NCBI GenBank assembly: GCA_017979445.1
Contig: CM030706.1
Coordinates: 13,502,967 to 13,566,966 of the forward strand
Source of the DNA: Akebia trifoliata
Taxonomy: Eukaryota > Streptophyta > Magnoliopsida > Ranunculales > Lardizabalaceae
Length of the DNA stretch: 64,000 bases
Direction of reading: 5' to 3'
The translations under genes and the position numbers were made by a program. How positions within the stretch are numbered: the first letter of the stretch is position 1; the number at the start of each line of letters is the position of its first letter. The notes under the pieces were generated by a model. The model saw only the letters and a program-made list of their open reading frames with translations, was not told where the DNA came from and did no database searches. This document shows positions 33,776 through 45,384 of this stretch, one piece after another.

Positions 33776-35545
33776 TGTAGACACCCCATTTTTGCATCCG
33801 CCTGATTAATCAACTCGTCAACCCGATTGCAATGATTCCCAATGATGGATGTGTATTCCAATGCTTTATTTTGTTACCAGATATGTTTCAGAAATCCGGA
33901 TGAGGTATCTCGAACTGACAAAACCTTAGAAATTACGCTATGCTAGGAAAATACGACCCCAGAAACATAGAAATCATCATCTTGCAGACCAGAAAGAAAC
34001 TTCACGATAAAAATCACTAAAAATTACCAAATTACCAAAATATCCCTAACCTCAAAACAACACTAGAGCCTACGTTACGCTTAGGAAAACTCTCTCGAAC
34101 ACATAAAATAACAAATCGGAACCAAATAAATCATTGCACCAATTTTAACAGAATTTGACAAAATTACGAAAATGCCCCTCGTAAAGTTCACAACCATTTC
34201 ACACAAAAAAAAAACTTCATAAATAACAAAAACTAATATTTCCATTGAATTCCTTACGAAAAATCGATGCTAAAACATCCTGGAACATTAAAAACCGACT
34301 TGAAACGTGAAAAGTCCTCTCCGGGGGCAAAACGGTAATTTCACAATTTTCATAATTAAAATTTTCGAAATTAATAAATAAATATTAAATAATTAAAGTG
34401 AAACATTAATGAAATTAATTTAAAATTTTGAACCTAAAAAATCGATCAATCGGGTTCTCAGGCAAAATTGTTGAGGGTTCGTGAGATATTTCTTTAAGAA
34501 CCCCTCAATTTGGGGGTCCAAAGAATTAAAGAAATAATGAAAGGGGCCTTCTCCAAAAATTAAAAGTAAATCAAGCAAGACTAAAGTCAAGGTATTAAAG
34601 TCAATCAAGTGAGACTGAAGTCAAAATTAAAGTCAATTAAGCAAGACTGAAGTCAAGTCAATCAATTAAGACTAAAGTCAAAACATTAAAAGTCAATCAA
34701 ATAAGACCAAAAGTCATAATAGAATTCTAATTAAATAATAACTCTATCTAATAGAGTTCTAACTTAAAAATAATTCTACCTAAAACAATTTGAATTAAAA
34801 CACAATTCTACCTAAAACAATTCTAATTAAAATACAATTCTACCTAAAACAAGTCAAATTAAAACACAACTCTAATTAAAAGATCTCTAATTAAACACTA
34901 ACTCTATCCAAATCAACCCCTAAAAACATCTATAAATAGAGGTGCTCACACCCTATTTTCGTATCAAATGATAAACCCTAAGAGAAGTAGGTCTAGAAGC
35001 TCCCCTAGCCCCCCATAAACCCTAGTTTTGGAGCCCCAACTCCTTAGCTAACATCCCTCCTTCAATTTTAGTCTAGAAAACACCCAAAAGCCTTCTAAAA
35101 ACATTCCCAAATTCGCAACGAACTTGAAGAGTTCAGATTCAAAAATAAGGAGATACCTTGCCTCGGAGATCCGAAGTCAAATCCGGAAGTAGAACGAAGC
35201 AAGGGAGCACGGTACAAGGAGTTCTTTTTGTCAGATCTGAGGGAATCAAGTCCTTGCCATCGGAAAGGTAAACCTTTTATTTTTATTTATTTTCTTATCT
35301 AGGTTTTAGCAATGTAATTTACTTGGGAATTTAGTAGAGACCGGCTGTGGCCGGGCGGGGTTGGTGCCTTACACCTTCCAACCCCGTAACTTGATCCCCG
35401 AATTCAGTTTTTTTTTTGTTTTAGATTAGTTTTTATCCGTTTAGAGTCATTGATCGGTTCCTAGACCGTAATAACTAGGTGGCGACTCCCAAACCTCAAG
35501 GGTCAAAAGCGGATCCGCGCACCCCGCGGATCGAGGGCGCTTTCA
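33776..35545 (+). repeat. 5' LTR of O2
   Basis: TGTAGACACCCC...GCGCTTTCA, 1770 bp. It carries TATAAATA at 34931-34938, hairpin CGGGGTTGG/CCAACCCCG at 35356-35386 and a perfect 8-bp hairpin GATCCGCG-caccc-CGCGGATC at 35512-35532, 13 bp before the LTR end. Confidence 0.95.
34931..34938 (+). promoter_or_regulatory. TATA box in O2 5' LTR
   Basis: TATAAATA followed by GAGGTGCTCACACCC. It is identical in the 3' LTR (44676-44683) and conserved in O1. Confidence 0.72.
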
Positions 35546-35546
35546 G

Positions 35547-35564
35547 TGGCGACTCCGCTGGGGA
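35547..35564 (+). other. Primer-binding site of O2 (tRNA-Arg)
   Basis: TGGCGACTCCGCTGGGGA, one base after the LTR, complementary to the 3' end of a plant tRNA-Arg including CCA. It is the reference for the decayed PBSs of O1 and O3. Confidence 0.88.
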
Positions 35565-35814
35565 CTATTGAGGATCAAACTTGAAAAACCCCAAGTATGG
35601 GAGCATTGCCAAGATGACCTAGTTTTTTTTTATTATTAGTTGGATTTATTTTATTTATTTTTTCTGTTTATTTATTTTTTTGTCTTGATTGTAAATGATT
35701 TTGGGCATTGCATTTTTTTTTTTTTTTTTTCAATTAAGGATCACTTTTTGATGACCCCTAAATAATGAAAGATTCAAATTCATGGAATGATGAAGGTTGG
35801 ACAGAAATATTAAA

Positions 35815-36545
35815 AACGTTTTTAGAGAATATTCTAGTGAGAATTAAGTCTGGGAGCCTCTTAATAAAACATAGATCTCGTCGAGTAGATTAATTTAGAA
35901 TCTGAGTTCACTCAATTTCGTTATCGGAAGCCTTAGATATCATCGATGCAAGTTCAATCTGTAAATCTGGAATTATTTCTGAATGAAAGTTGGGACAGCA
36001 ACGTTAAAACTTTTTTACAGAATATTCTAGTGAGAACTAAGTCTGGGAACCTCTTAATAAAACGTAGATCTCGTTGAGTAGATTAATTTAGAATCTGAGT
36101 TCACTCAATTTCGTTATCGGAAGCCTTAGATATCATCGATGCAAGTTCAATCTGTAAATCTGGAATTATTTCTGAATGAAAGTTGGGACAGCAACGTTAA
36201 AACTTTTTTACAGAATATTCTAGTGAGAATTAAGTCTGGGAACCTTTAATAAATGTAGATCTCGTCGAGTAGATTAATTTAGAATCTGAGTTCACTCAAT
36301 TTCGTTATCGGAAGCCTTAGATATCATCGATGCAAGTTCAATCTATAAATCGGGAATTATTTCTGAATGAAAGTTGGGACAGCAACGTTAAAAATTTTTT
36401 ACAGAACATTCTGGTGAGAATTAAGTCTAGGCACCTATTAATAAAATGTGGATCTCATCGAGTAGATTAATTTAGAACTTGAGTTCACTCGATTTAGTTA
36501 TCGGGGGCCTTAGATATCATCGATGCAAGTTCAGATTGTATTTTC
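35815..36545 (+). repeat. ~192-bp tandem repeat in O2 leader
   Basis: Nearly four copies of a ~192-bp unit; AGAATATTCTAGTGAGAA-type strings start near 35826, 36019, 36212 and 36403. Non-coding. No equivalent array was recognised in the O1 leader. Confidence 0.88.
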
Positions 36546-36889
36546 CTAATTCACAGAAAATCTGAATTTATCTAATGTTGGCACAATTAATGTTCTTGAG
36601 AGTGAGCTCATCTCAACCATTGTCATTCTATCATCAATGTAACACCTATTGGAATCTCGATTTATTTTGGATCACCCAAAAGTGATCATTGATTGGACCT
36701 TAAAAATTATAAAAATTATGCCTATTGCAATGTTTGTTTGATCAATTATTATATGCGATGCTCATTAATTGATTTGCCATGATCTTGACAGATATATTTG
36801 TGATGTGTTTGATTTCATCTTATTTCGATGTGATGGGTTTTGGATTAATTTCTTGATCAATATTCATTTGATATCCATATGTGATGACA

Positions 36890-37680
36890 TAATCTGGCCC
36901 ATGGGCTCACGTGTTTGAAAAAGGCCCCGGGCACACCCCACCCTGTTTTGCACACACCACATGCACGTTTACTGTTTTACTCACTTACACGTCCCATTTA
37001 GCCAACGTGGCACTAGTGCGTGGCCCGATCTCTTCGGAGATGCGACGTCATTCATGAAATCCACAACTCCAGTCACGTACCTTAGGGTATATCAAACTGG
37101 GGGCATCAATACCATCTGATCAGGTGATTCTGAGAAGTATGTTGATGCACCCAGGCTGGGGCAACCTGAGCCTTTGTCCTATTGTAAGCCACACAGTCAC
37201 ATGTCCCGATTGCCAACGTAGTACTAATACGTGGTCGGTCCCCTCGTGGGATGCCAAACCATTTATGAAAGCTACAACTCTTGACTCGTACCCGTAGGTA
37301 TAAAGGTAATCTAAGTATATCAATTGCACTTCTTGGTCAAAACCGATGCCTAAGCAAGATCTTGCCCCGCTGTACCCTACTGTACGAGGGGGATAGACTA
37401 CGTCTATTCTAGACGAGAGGTATTTAAGTGGGCCCTTGCTCAGCATTGTGCGCCACCTCTCAACTGGAGATCAAACTGGCTGTTTTTGGCTTCAGAGAAG
37501 TGAGTTGAGGTTTTAGATTATCACCTATACGGTATATCAAACCAAGTCACCACGTATCGAGAGGTATATAGGTGTGCTTGGGCAAGGGTGGCTAGATAAA
37601 AATGCATTGCACGTAGTAAACCTAGAGTCTAGAAGCCTTCCTATAGGTCACGACCCGAATTGACTATGGGTGTTCCTGGG
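36890..37680 (+). repeat. Leader block of O2 conserved with O1
   Basis: Nearly identical to O1 7990-8780, from CCCATGGGC to GGGTGTTC. A minus-strand open frame (37120-37446, counterpart 8301-8549) is a by-product of this similarity and changes length between copies. Confidence 0.75.
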
Positions 37681-38246
37681 TTGCTTTATTCAATCCAACC
37701 AACAGGTAGGTGGGCGGACCGATCCAGAATAATCAAACAAAATCCGCAATATCGGTCCTACCCAATCGGTGAAATGTACTGATTAATTTGAACCACTTAA
37801 ACCAGTTGACCCAATGGACAAATTGATCAAACTGATCAATACCAAATCAGTTGGACTAATTGGTTTCACTTTTAAAGATCCAGACCACTTTATCTAGAAA
37901 GATTTTATCTTAAGATCAAATTAATTTATCTGATCAAAGGTTCAATCCCAATCAGGGGTAGACCCGCATCTAACCTTTCTCACTTTCTTGGTCACAATAG
38001 ACTTATGGTGCATTTGGATTCGATTTTCCGTCAGACTGGACTATTTTATGTTAAAACTTTAATCATGTGGTTAGGAGTCTAACCTTTAGAGTCAATGGTT
38101 AACCTTGGTTTACTTCCAATCAGGTGATAATTGGTCCTAAACGTTCTAAACCTCCATCTGTACCACTTTGGGTCCGTGAAAATAGTCGTCTTTCTAGAGT
38201 ACCATTGCCAAGTAGTCAGTCTTTGCCACAAGAAGAAACGAGTACC
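37681..38246 (+). other. Spacer before O2 gag (ORF1 absent)
   Basis: No trace of the ORF1 found in O1. The gag frame is open upstream of its ATG from 38124, so about 41 extra codons could be read only from a non-ATG start or a spliced leader. Confidence 0.55.
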
Positions 38247-39407
38247 ATGGATGAAGCTGCGCTCCGTCAGATTTTAGAATCTTTTCAAGCCCAGATTATT
38301 GCCTCTGTCCAAACACAAATCGAATCCCTGAAAATTGAAAAGGGAAAAGATAAAGCTATAGAACCTCAGGATGTGTTTGACCTCGTTGAAAACCAAGAAG
38401 ATGATCAGTTACACGTTGACCCTATCCTAGCTCATCGAATAACTCAAGTTGAAACTGCTTTGAAGAACATCAAAGACCCTGATGATCTTACTCTTGGATT
38501 AGGGTCAATGACCTTGTTTCCCACGGTCCGTCTACCAGAAAAGTTCACAATGCCAGATATGGAGAAGTTTGACGGTATTGGATGCCCTAGGACTCACTTA
38601 AAAGTATATGTCGGCATAATGCAATCTCAGGGTCTAAGTGAAGAACAGATGGCTCAACTTTTTCAAAGAACCCTGACAGGTCCTGCACTACGCTGGTTAA
38701 TGTCATTGGACTCATCTCGGGTAAGAACATGGCATGAATTGATGAAAGAGTTTATTGGTCGATATTCATTCAACACGGATATTGAACTCACAAGAAGAGA
38801 TTTAGAAACTACTAAACAAAAACCTGGGGAAACTTTCACTGAGTTCATTGCTCGATGGAGAGCTAAAGCCGCTCAACTGTGGGACCGACCTCAAGAGAAG
38901 GAACAAGTTAAGATTATCCTTAGGAATCTCACTCCAAATTATGCCAAGTACTTGATGCCTCAGTACCTTCCCACTTTTCAATCCCTCCTTGAGGCTGGAA
39001 ATCAAGTTGAGGATGCCTACTCTTCGGGACTTTTTGGTAACTCGTCTGAGTCAAAACCCAAACATTTCAAGCCTAATGTCAATTCCTTACAAGTGGCCAA
39101 CACCTCCTTCGCACTATCTCCTCAAGCTACTCAACCTTCACAAACTAAGCCTAGGAGACAGTTTGCCAATCTTGGAATGTCCCTTAGTGTTGCTTATCAA
39201 AAATTGATGAAAAGGGGATTGTTGACGCCTTTACAACCTAAGCATTTGCCTAATCCTCTTCCTCCAAACATGGATAATGGGCAATTCTGTGAATTCCATC
39301 AGATGCCTGGTCATGTTCTTGACAGGTGTATTACTCTCAGACATGCTATCCAAGACCTTATTGAGCAAGGAAAAGTCACCATACCCCTCTACTACTCCCA
39401 ATGTTAA
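38247..39407 (+). CDS. Gag protein of O2
   Basis: A Ty3/gypsy Gag that would assemble cytoplasmic particles and package RNA. The frame runs 386 codons from ATG 38247 (context ACCATGG, MDEAALRQIL) to TAA 39405-39407. The N-terminal third is charged and probably coiled. The Retrotrans_gag capsid core runs from about residue 90 (LPEKFTMPDMEKFDGIGCP) through FQRTLTGPALRWLMSL and FTEFIARWRAKAAQLWDRP to YLPTFQSLLEAGNQVEDAYS. A CCHC-like remnant, CEFHQMPGHVLDRC, lies near residue 350. Comparison with O1 shows a one-base shift at about 39385, so the Pro-rich C-terminus continues in the next frame to 39654. It is the only long intact element gene in the window. Confidence 0.85.
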   Translation: MDEAALRQILESFQAQIIASVQTQIESLKIEKGKDKAIEPQDVFDLVENQEDDQLHVDPILAHRITQVETALKNIKDPDDLTLGLGSMTLFPTVRLPEKFTMPDMEKFDGIGCPRTHLKVYVGIMQSQGLSEEQMAQLFQRTLTGPALRWLMSLDSSRVRTWHELMKEFIGRYSFNTDIELTRRDLETTKQKPGETFTEFIARWRAKAAQLWDRPQEKEQVKIILRNLTPNYAKYLMPQYLPTFQSLLEAGNQVEDAYSSGLFGNSSESKPKHFKPNVNSLQVANTSFALSPQATQPSQTKPRRQFANLGMSLSVAYQKLMKRGLLTPLQPKHLPNPLPPNMDNGQFCEFHQMPGHVLDRCITLRHAIQDLIEQGKVTIPLYYSQC

Positions 39408-39654
39408 GACTAACCCTTTGCCTACTTTTCAAAATCAACCCCCTCCTACTCTGAACCTAATATCCATATCCAAACCCGAATCAATTGATCCAGTTTCCTT
39501 CATTCACCAAATGGGTCTTAACAGTGCATTCGCTCCATGCCAGAATGAGCACAACTACCCTAAGGCAGCGACAGAACTGAAGAACAGGGAAATTATTGAA
39601 GCAACGGATTGTCGCGTATATGACAGAGGCTTGAATCAAAATATGAAGAGATAG
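39385..39654 (+). pseudogene. Frameshifted C-terminal tail of O2 gag
   Basis: Reads NVKTNPLPTFQNQPPPTLN and matches the O1 gag tail (NVTTNPLPTYQPPPTLN), but in a different frame from the main gag ORF. It ends at a TAG near 39654. Confidence 0.7.
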
Positions 39655-41000
39655 TAAAAGCAGGCAAGTTCAAGTCATCCATCGAAGATAACCGAAGTGG
39701 CATAGACTCTAGATTTGTGTCCCTCTATTCATAATGATGTCATCTTTTAAGTTTTCTTAGTTTTTTTTTAGCTTCAATTGCGTCAGTCTTTGAATTCAGT
39801 TAGCCATCTTTATTTTTGGGTTTTAGTAAGGTTTGTCAGTTTGTGTTCTTTTTATTCTAATAAAGAAGCTTTTGATTATCATGTGTGCAATAATGATGTG
39901 AACATAAAATCTAACATGAGAAATGACTTAAAACTCACTAATCAAATTTGATAAATATTGGAATTAAAGAGTACACTCAAGAAGTGCAAATTGGTGATAC
40001 ATTATCCTCAGGAGAACATGAGAGCATAGTAAACTTACTTGAGAAATTCAACAATATTTCTTGCATGGTCTCATAGATAGATCGCATAAAAATATAGATC
40101 AAGACATATAGTCAAGGGTGAACTTCAAAGTCGAAGATTATTGGTCAAAAATGATATAGCTGAAGGCATCGACAAAGACACTAAGACTTACAAGTGGATC
40201 TACCAGGTTTCTCACTCAAAAGAGGAGAATTTTCATTCATAAGAAATAAAAGAGTTTCTCAAAATTTTAGAGTTAGAAAACTCAATCATACTCGATTTCA
40301 CAAAAGAAGACTGAAGAATATTCATTCTCAAAAGAAGACCTTGCTCGACAGAGCAATTCAGATATCGAATTCCTGAAACGTTGACCAAGTCAAGCAGTAT
40401 TCACCAAAGGAGGCCTCCTTTGGTCGAATCATTTTCCTATCTTACCCCAAAAAAGAAAAAAAAAACCTTTCTTTAGGATATTATAAAAAAAAAAAATAAA
40501 AGCAGTAGCCTCTTCTTTTTAAACCATACCGACCAACCTTGGGAGGGAATCTTAGTATGAACTACGTTTTGACCTGATCCCAAAAGGAAAAGAAGAAATA
40601 TTTGGGGTACGTAGGCAACCTGAGAAGTTACTTCAGGCCCGGTCATTAAAAGAAAAATGTATTCTCTTAAGGAAAGTGTCATCCAAAAGAGAAATCTACT
40701 ATTGAAATGTTCAAAAGAAAAGAATGCCAAACTAAGGGCATTAGAAAAAAAGAATCAAAAGGATTGACAAAAAGAAAAGAATGCCAAACTAGGGGCATTT
40801 AGAAAAAAAATCAAAATAATTGATAGAAAAGAGAGAATATCAAACTAGGGGCATTTTGGGAAGTTGAGCCTTATATCTTTTCTTTCTAAACCATATCCTA
40901 AGCCCACCTATTAAGTCCTCCTGAAGGCTAATTGACTCGGTTAAGGTGCAGGAAACTGAGAAATTGTCGATTTGGTTACACAAGATCATCAAGAGAGAAG
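39655..41000 (+). pseudogene. O2 deleted pol region and start of 3' UTR
   Basis: Only a short pol trace is seen. About 39985-40075 reads IGDTLSSGEHESIVNLLEKF, equivalent to the linker before RT in O1 (about 14120). RT, RNase H and integrase are absent. From about 40540 it is 3' UTR shared with O1 (GGGGTACGTAGGCAACCTGA). Confidence 0.65.
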
Positions 41001-41004
41001 CCCG

Positions 41005-41174
41005 CTAAGTCGAAAACCTGAAAAGGCGGCTTAGGCAAAATTTAGGGCATAAGCATAAAAAAGAAAGCCTGCTAGGTTGAAAACCTGAAAATGCGACCTA
41101 GGCAAAAATCAAGGTATCATCAGAAAAAGAAAGAGCAAAGCCCGCTAGATTGAAAACCTAAAGAGGCGATCTAG
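41005..41174 (+). other. Three 3'-UTR stem-loops with covarying stems (O2)
   Basis: Arms CTAAGTC/GGCTTAG (41005-41011, 41028-41034), CTAGGT/ACCTAG (41072-41077, 41096-41101) and CTAGAT/ATCTAG (41145-41150, 41169-41174), around a shared loop GAAAACCTGAAAA-GGCG. This is the same family as O1 17829-18027. Confidence 0.7.
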
Positions 41175-41880
41175 GCAAAAATTAGGGCATCATCAAATGG
41201 GAGGAAAGGTCCCGTCAAGAAGAAAAATTCAGAAGGAAGCTTGTGCAGAAACTGCAGAACCATTCAAGTCACGATATTTGTCTTTTAGCCAAGAGCTCAC
41301 ATCCGACAAAGACAATATTGAAGTCGAAAAAATTAGAAGTCATCTTGAACATTGTAGGATCTTCAAAAGTATGTTTACTTGTTCAAGTGTTCGCTAATGG
41401 AAGATGTAGAATCATCAACCACTTTGAAGAGGAAGATCTTTTATTCTAATATTTATCAAGATTTTTTAAGTCCAGCTCAAGCATTTTTCAAAAGAAATTC
41501 GAAAGAAAATGATCAATTCTTTATTGCACATATGATAATCTTAAGAGTCTTAAATTTAAGAGAATGTCAGTTCTTCTATCTATCATACATCAGAGTCCAT
41601 ATTTTTCAAGCGTAATCCATTCCATCAGTCTCGTAGTCAAGTCTCAATTAAAGCCAACCTTGAAACTAGGGGCATTTTTGAAGGTCATTTAATTCCAAAA
41701 TTTTTGTTCTTAATCACATGATAAAAAGAAAATCATACAAAAGCTTAAAAGTCCGGCGAAACCCAATGATAATTACGAATCCAGATGCATGATAAGCCAA
41801 TAAAGGCCTGATCTTTCAAACTTTGAGCTCGATTTTGAATCATATAATCAATTAATAGGATTGTTTAAGTTCCTATAAAT
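41175..41880 (+). other. O2 3' UTR, no gene seen
   Basis: Small overlapping open frames around 41197-41615 have no recognised domain. The region is AT-rich and lies between two structured repeat blocks. Confidence 0.5.
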
Positions 41881-43050
41881 CTAAGCCCGAGAAACGTGGC
41901 TTAGTAAGTTCGAGTCCGAGAAACGAGACTCCAACTTTTTGAATCATAGAATGAATGGGCTTGTTGAAGTGCCTATAAACCTAAGTTCGAGTCCGAGAAA
42001 CGAGACTCCAACTTATTGAATCATAGAATGAATAGGCTTTTTTGAAGGGCCTACAAACCCAAGTTCGAGTCCGAGAAACGAGACTCCAACTTTTTGAATC
42101 ATAGAATGAATAGGCTTTTTGAAGTGCCTACAAACCTAAGTTCGAGTCCGAGAAACGAGACTCCAACTTGTTGAATCATAGAATGAATAGGCTTTTTGAA
42201 GTGCCTACAAACCTAAGTTCGAGTCCGAGAAACGAGACTCCAACTTGTTGAATCATAGAATGAATAGGCTTTTTGAAGTGCCTACAAACCCAAGTTCGAG
42301 TCCGAGAAACGAGACTCCAACTTTTTGAATCATAGAATGAATAGGCTTTTTGAAGTGCCTACAAACCAAGTTCGAGTCCGAGAAACGAGACTCCAACTTT
42401 TTGAATCATAGAATGAATAGGCTTTTTGAAGTGCCTACAAACCTAAGTTCGAGTCCGAGAAACGAGACTCCAATTTTTGAATCATAGAATGAATAGGCTT
42501 TTTGAAGTGCCTACAAACCAAGTTCGAGTCCGAGAAACGAGACTCCAACTTTTTGAATCATAGAATGAATAGACTTTTTGAAGTGCCTACAAACCTAAGT
42601 TCGAGTCCGAGAAACGAGACTCCAATTTTTGAATCATAGAATGAATAGGCTTTTTGAAGTGCCTATAAACCTAAGTTCGAGTCCGAGAAACGAGACTCCA
42701 ATTTTTGAATCATAGAATGAATAGGCTTTTTTGAAGTGCCTACAAACCTAAGTTCGAGTCCGAGAAACGAGACTCTAATTTTTGAATCATAGAATGAATA
42801 GGCTTTTTGAAGTGCCTACAAACCTAAGTTCGAGTCCGAGAAACGAGACTCCAACGTTTTGAATCATAGGCTTTTTGAAGTGCCTATTAACCTTAGTTCG
42901 AGTCCGAGAAACGAGACTCCAATTTTAATAGGATTGTTTAAGTTCCTGTAAACCTTAGCTAGAGTCCGAGAAACGAGACTCCAGCTTTGTTTGAAATCAT
43001 ATTGAATTAATGGGATTGTTTAAGTTATTTAGCCTGAGAAGCTTGGCTAC
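41881..43050 (+). repeat. ~77-bp tandem array with hairpin unit (O2 3' UTR)
   Basis: About 15 copies of a ~77-bp unit containing GAGTC-CGAGAAACGA-GACTC, a 5-bp stem with a 10-base loop. The first copy (41881-41904) has the stem CTAAGCC/GGCTTAG with the same loop start CGAGAAACG. The last (43030-43049) has TAGCC/GGCTA. It occupies the position held by the unrelated 34-bp array in O1. Confidence 0.88.
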
Positions 43051-43524
43051 AATAGGCTCCAATCCGATAAATGAAACTCATTTTTTTTTAACTCTAAAAA
43101 GAATTTCAAATAGGATTTAACGAAGTTCCTACAATGTTAAACCTTACTATGATTGTTTTCGTTGCATAAGTGCATCTCAATTTTGAATCATTATTGTTAG
43201 TGAGAGAAGATCTCTGGGACCTGGCACATTTTTACTCAGTTTCACACAGTACACACCATTGCACACACGTGCACTTTTGCATCAGTCAGGGAGAATCTTC
43301 TAAAATTCGAGGATCTGACATCGTCAGTGAGAGTTCAAGCTCGAGGACCTGACAACCTTTTAGTTCGGGAAGAGTTTTACGCTCAAGGATCCGAACACCC
43401 TGACGAATTGCTAAATCAGACTGCAAAATGAACTGTCACTAGCTTTGGCATTCAGATATCGCACTATCTACCAAAATAGATTTGCTATCTAGTTTGCTTC
43501 AACCCTCTGCCAAAGAGGGGCATC
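43051..43524 (+). other. O2 3' end with polypurine tract
   Basis: Conserved with O1 19580-19848. PPT CAAAGAGGGGCA at 43511-43522, two bases before the LTR. Confidence 0.78.
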
Positions 43525-45294
43525 TGTAGACACCCCATTTTTGCATCCGCCTGATTAATCAACTCGTCAACCCGATTGCAATGATTCCCAATGATGGATG
43601 TGTATTCCAATGCTTTATTTTGTTACCAGATATGTTTCAGAAATCCGGATGAGGTATCTCGAACTGACAAATCTTAGAAATTACGCTATGCTAGGAAAAT
43701 ACGACCCCAAAACATAGAAATCATCATCTTGCAGACCAGAAAGAAACTTCACGATAAAAATCACTAAAAATTACCAAATTACCAAAATATCCCTAACCTC
43801 AAAACAACCCTAGAGCCTACGTTACGCTTAGGAAAACTCTCTCGAACACATAAAATAACAAATCGGAACCAAATAAATCATTGCACCAATTTTAACAGAA
43901 TTTGACAAAATTACGAAAATGCCCCTCGTAAAGTTCACAACCATTTCACAAAAAAAAAAAAACTTCATAAATAACAAAAACTAATATTTCCATTGAATTC
44001 CTTACGAAAAATCGATTCTAAAATATCCTGGAACATTAAAAACCGACTTGAAACGTGAAAAGTCCTCTCCGGGGGCAAAACGGTAATTTCACAATTTTCA
44101 TAATTAAATTTTCGAAATTAATAAATAAATATTAAATAATTAAAGTGAAACATTAATGAAATTAATTTAAAATTTTGAACCTAAAAAATCGATCAATCGG
44201 GTTCTCAGGCAAAATTGTTGAGGGTTCGTGAGATATTTCTTTAAGAACCCCTCAATTGGGGGTCCAAAGAATTAAAGAAATAATGAAAGGGGCCTTCTCC
44301 AAAAATTAAAAGTAAATCAAGCAAGACTAAAGTCAAGGTATTAAAGTCAATCAAGTGAGACTGAAGTCAAAATTAAAGTCAATTAAGCAAGACTGAAGTC
44401 AAGTCAATCAATTAAGACTAAAGTCAAAACATTAAAAGTCAATCAAATAAGACCAAAAGTCATAATAGAATTCTAATTAAATAATAACTCTATCTAATAG
44501 AGTTCTAACTTAAAAATAATTCTACCTAAAACAATTTGAATTAAAACACAATTCTACCTAAAACAATTCTAATTAAAATACAATTCTACCTAAAACAAGT
44601 CAAATTAAAACCAACTCTAATTAAAAGATCTCTAATTAAACACTAACTCTATCCAAATCAACCCCTAAAAACATCTATAAATAGAGGTGCTCACACCCTA
44701 TTTTCGTATCAAATGATAAACCCTAAGAGAAGTAGGTCTAGAAGCTCCCCTAGCCCCCCATAAACCCTAGTTTTGGAGCCCCAACTCCTTAGCTAACATC
44801 CCTCCTTCAATTTTAGTCTAGAAAACACCCAAAAGCCTTCTAAAAAACATTCCAAATTCGCAACGAACTTGAAGAGTTCAGATTCAAAAATAAGGAGATA
44901 CCTTGCCTCGGAGATCCGAAGTCAAATCCGGAAGTAGAACGAAGCAAGGGAGCACGGTACAAGGAGTTCTTTTTGTCAGATCTGAGGGAACCAAGTCCTT
45001 GCCATCGGAAAGGTAAACCTTTTTTTTATTTATTTTTCTATCTAGGTTTTAGCAATGTAATTTACTTGGGAATTTAGTAGAGACCGGCTGTGGCCGGGCG
45101 GGGTTGGTGCCTTACACACCTTCCAACCCCGTAACTTGATCCCCGAATTCAGTTTTTTTTTTGTTTTAGATTAGTTTTTATCCGTTTAGAGTCATTGATC
45201 GGTTCCTAGACCGTAATAACTAACTAGGTGGCGACTCCCAAACCTCAAGGGTCAAAAGCGGATCCGCGCACCCCGCGGATCGAGGGCGCTTTCA
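43525..45294 (+). repeat. 3' LTR of O2
   Basis: 1770 bp, almost identical to the 5' LTR. TATA box at 44676-44683; hairpin CGGGGTTGG/CCAACCCCG at 45099-45131, with a 2-bp loop expansion; U5 hairpin at 45261-45281. Followed by TSD GGTGC. Confidence 0.95.
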
Positions 45295-45384
45295 GGTGCC
45301 AATGGTGTAGTTGGTCGTGAAACCCTCTTTGAAGGTGTTCTTCCCCTTTCTAATGATCAACAACGACTCTCCTATGATTTGGAT

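Larger units (their letters stand above)
33776..45294 (+). mobile_element. O2: young non-autonomous Ogre-like element with gag only
   Basis: 11,519 bp with LTRs of 1770 bp each (33776-35545 and 43525-45294). TSD GGTGC at 33771-33775 and 45295-45299. The tRNA-Arg PBS is perfect and the polypurine tract CAAAGAGGGGCA is at 43511-43522. By eye the LTRs differ by only a handful of substitutions and about ten short indels, so insertion was recent. The interior has a leader with repeats, a gag ORF, a short remnant of the RT-proximal linker and a 3' UTR. ORF1, protease, RT, RNase H and integrase are missing, which matches the TR-GAG/LARD type. It is closely related to O1 and inserted in LTR A. Confidence 0.92.

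Noticed and set aside
41881..43050. CRISPR-like array of regularly spaced repeats.
   Set aside because: Whole units are repeated without unique spacers, in a plant retrotransposon 3' UTR.
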